Shown piece after piece: positions 62,794-64,000 of a stretch of 64,000 nt of DNA. The stretch's first letter is position 1, and every line of letters starts with the position of its first letter. Source of the DNA: Colwellia sp. RSH04 (lineage in GTDB: Bacteria > Pseudomonadota > Gammaproteobacteria > Enterobacterales > Alteromonadaceae). The stretch spans positions 1 through 64,000 of the forward strand of contig NZ_QXIO01000001.1 of the NCBI RefSeq assembly GCF_003545765.1. The letters are read 5' to 3'. Below the pieces are notes generated by a model. That model ran no database searches. It saw only the letters and a list, made by a program, of their open reading frames with translations, and was not told the origin of the DNA. The position numbers and the translations under genes are program-made.

Positions 62794-64000
62794 ATGTCAT
62801 CAAGAGTTGCCATTGAAAAGCTACACGTAAGCCAATGTCTTTATAACTTTATTGAAGAAGAAGCATTACCTGGTATTCAAATATCTTCTACACATTTTTG
62901 GCAGCAATTCGCCAATATTATTGATGACTTAAGTGACAAAAATCGTTTTTTACTTACAAAACGTGATGACATTCAAGATAAAATAGATCAATGGCATCAA
63001 CAAAACCAAGGCGATAAGTTTGAATTTTCAGCCTATAAAGCGTTCTTAAAAAAAATAAATTATTTAGAACCAGAAGTCGCTGACTTTCAAATAGCGACAA
63101 AAAATGTCGATAACGAACTAGCTACCATTGCAGGGCCACAACTTGTTGTGCCTATTATGAATGCTCGCTTTGCATTAAACGCAGTAAACGCTCGCTGGGG
63201 AAGTTTATATGATGCGCTATACGGAACAGATGCCATTAGTGATGAAGGTGGCGCTGAAAAAACGCCAAGTTATAATCCAATTCGTGGCAAAAAAGTTATT
63301 TCCTTCGCAAAAAATTATTTAGATCAAGCAATTCCTTTAGAACATGGCAGTCACCAAGATGTTGTTGCGTACCATTTGAGTGACCAACAACTGATGGTTA
63401 GTTTAAAAAATGGCCAGCAAAGCTCATTAAAACAGGCTGACAGTTTTGTTGGCTATTCTGGGGTGATCAACAAACCCGATACTATCGTGTTAAAACATAA
63501 TGGCCTGCATTTAGAGTTAATTTTTGATGCCAACAGCCCAATAGGTAAAGAAGACGATGCAGGTTTAAGTGATATTAATGTTGAGTCAGCATTAACCACT
63601 ATTATGGATTGTGAAGACTCTGTTGCCGCCGTTGACGGTGAAGATAAAGTATTTGCTTATCGAAACTGGCTTGGCCTAATGACGGGAACGTTAACCAGTG
63701 ACATTACTAAGGCTGGTAAACAGTTTACACGTAAAATGAATGCGGATAAAAGCTTTCAAACCTTATCTGGCGATAGCATCAAACTTAAAGGTCGAAGCTT
63801 GATGTTCGTTCGTAACGTGGGTCATTTAATGACCAACAATGCCATTATTGATAAGCACGGTAATGAAGTGCCAGAAGGCATCATGGATGCAATGATCACA
63901 TCGTTAATTGCTTTACATGATATCAAAAATAACAATGAACTAAACAACTCAGACAAAGGCTCTATTTATATCGTCAAGCCTAAAATGCATGGCTCTGAGG
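62794..64000 (+). CDS. glcB: Malate synthase G (partial, runs past the window end)
   Basis: Condenses glyoxylate and acetyl-CoA to malate. The frame is open from ATG 62794 (AAGAGAGG upstream) to the last base; 402 of about 725 codons are visible. Recognised malate synthase G blocks are FALNAVNARWGSLYDALYGT, NVESALTTIMDCEDSVAAVD and VFAYRNWLGLMTGTL, and FVRNVGHLMTNNAI. The long N-terminal region distinguishes it from the shorter AceB type. With aceA it completes the glyoxylate shunt; GlcB also serves glycolate use. Confidence 0.95.
   Translation, partial: MSSRVAIEKLHVSQCLYNFIEEEALPGIQISSTHFWQQFANIIDDLSDKNRFLLTKRDDIQDKIDQWHQQNQGDKFEFSAYKAFLKKINYLEPEVADFQIATKNVDNELATIAGPQLVVPIMNARFALNAVNARWGSLYDALYGTDAISDEGGAEKTPSYNPIRGKKVISFAKNYLDQAIPLEHGSHQDVVAYHLSDQQLMVSLKNGQQSSLKQADSFVGYSGVINKPDTIVLKHNGLHLELIFDANSPIGKEDDAGLSDINVESALTTIMDCEDSVAAVDGEDKVFAYRNWLGLMTGTLTSDITKAGKQFTRKMNADKSFQTLSGDSIKLKGRSLMFVRNVGHLMTNNAIIDKHGNEVPEGIMDAMITSLIALHDIKNNNELNNSDKGSIYIVKPKMHGSE

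Overview
The window is AT-rich DNA from a marine gammaproteobacterium, most likely Alteromonadales close to Colwellia or Thalassotalea. This rests on gene order (ygfB-pepP-ubiH-ubiI-gcvTHP divergent from zapA-ssrS, as in E. coli) and on gene types: a long Pseudomonas-type isocitrate lyase, malate synthase G, TonB receptors and MetJ-type control of metK. The genus is inferred, not proven.

Layout. 1-2252: part of an integron cassette array with six attC sites. All cassettes read leftward, and no integrase gene lies on the side where it is expected. 2884-9235: a DsbA/DsbB pair, a ModF-like double ABC ATPase, decayed remains of a thioredoxin-like gene and a TonB receptor, then namZ-murQ for cell-wall sugar recycling and a small glutaredoxin-like protein. 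9267-11061: a decayed locus (AraC regulator with two nonsense codons, remnant of a flavin/iron-sulfur reductase) with a 195-bp MITE-like insertion that has terminal inverted repeats and a 6-bp target duplication. 11158-16013: lipoprotein, S41 protease, TehB-like methyltransferase, SulP transporter. 16372-26762: glycine cleavage genes, ubiquinone hydroxylases, pepP, ygfB and zapA. 26841-27636: 6S RNA followed by a tandem array of 122-bp units built from its own 3' arm. 27717-34718: MFS transporter, murI, metK behind a MetJ operator, rsmE, gshB, yqgE, ruvX. 34939-40250: a pseudogene, then murein-peptide genes (L,D-transpeptidase, Ala-Glu epimerase, NlpC/P60) and lysA. 40388-46106: rhodanese and DUF2892 divergent from an ArsR/BigR-like repressor, an RND pump and its adaptor.

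47277-58183 is the most unusual stretch. A tight rightward operon encodes a periplasmic binding protein, a histidine kinase, a TonB receptor and two adjacent citrate-synthase-fold proteins. By eye, both of the latter lack the two catalytic histidines of citrate synthase. Facing it is a two-gene leftward unit: a response regulator with GGDEF and EAL domains, then a thiamine-diphosphate enzyme. Together they look like a sensing, uptake and carbon-carbon chemistry module of unknown substrate.

58449-64000 holds glyoxylate-shunt genes: aceA, a divergent LysR regulator, an LrgA/LrgB pair and malate synthase G, which is cut by the window end. No tRNA, rRNA, prophage or CRISPR array was seen. Coordinates were counted by hand from the sequence; family assignments come from motif recognition, not database searches.
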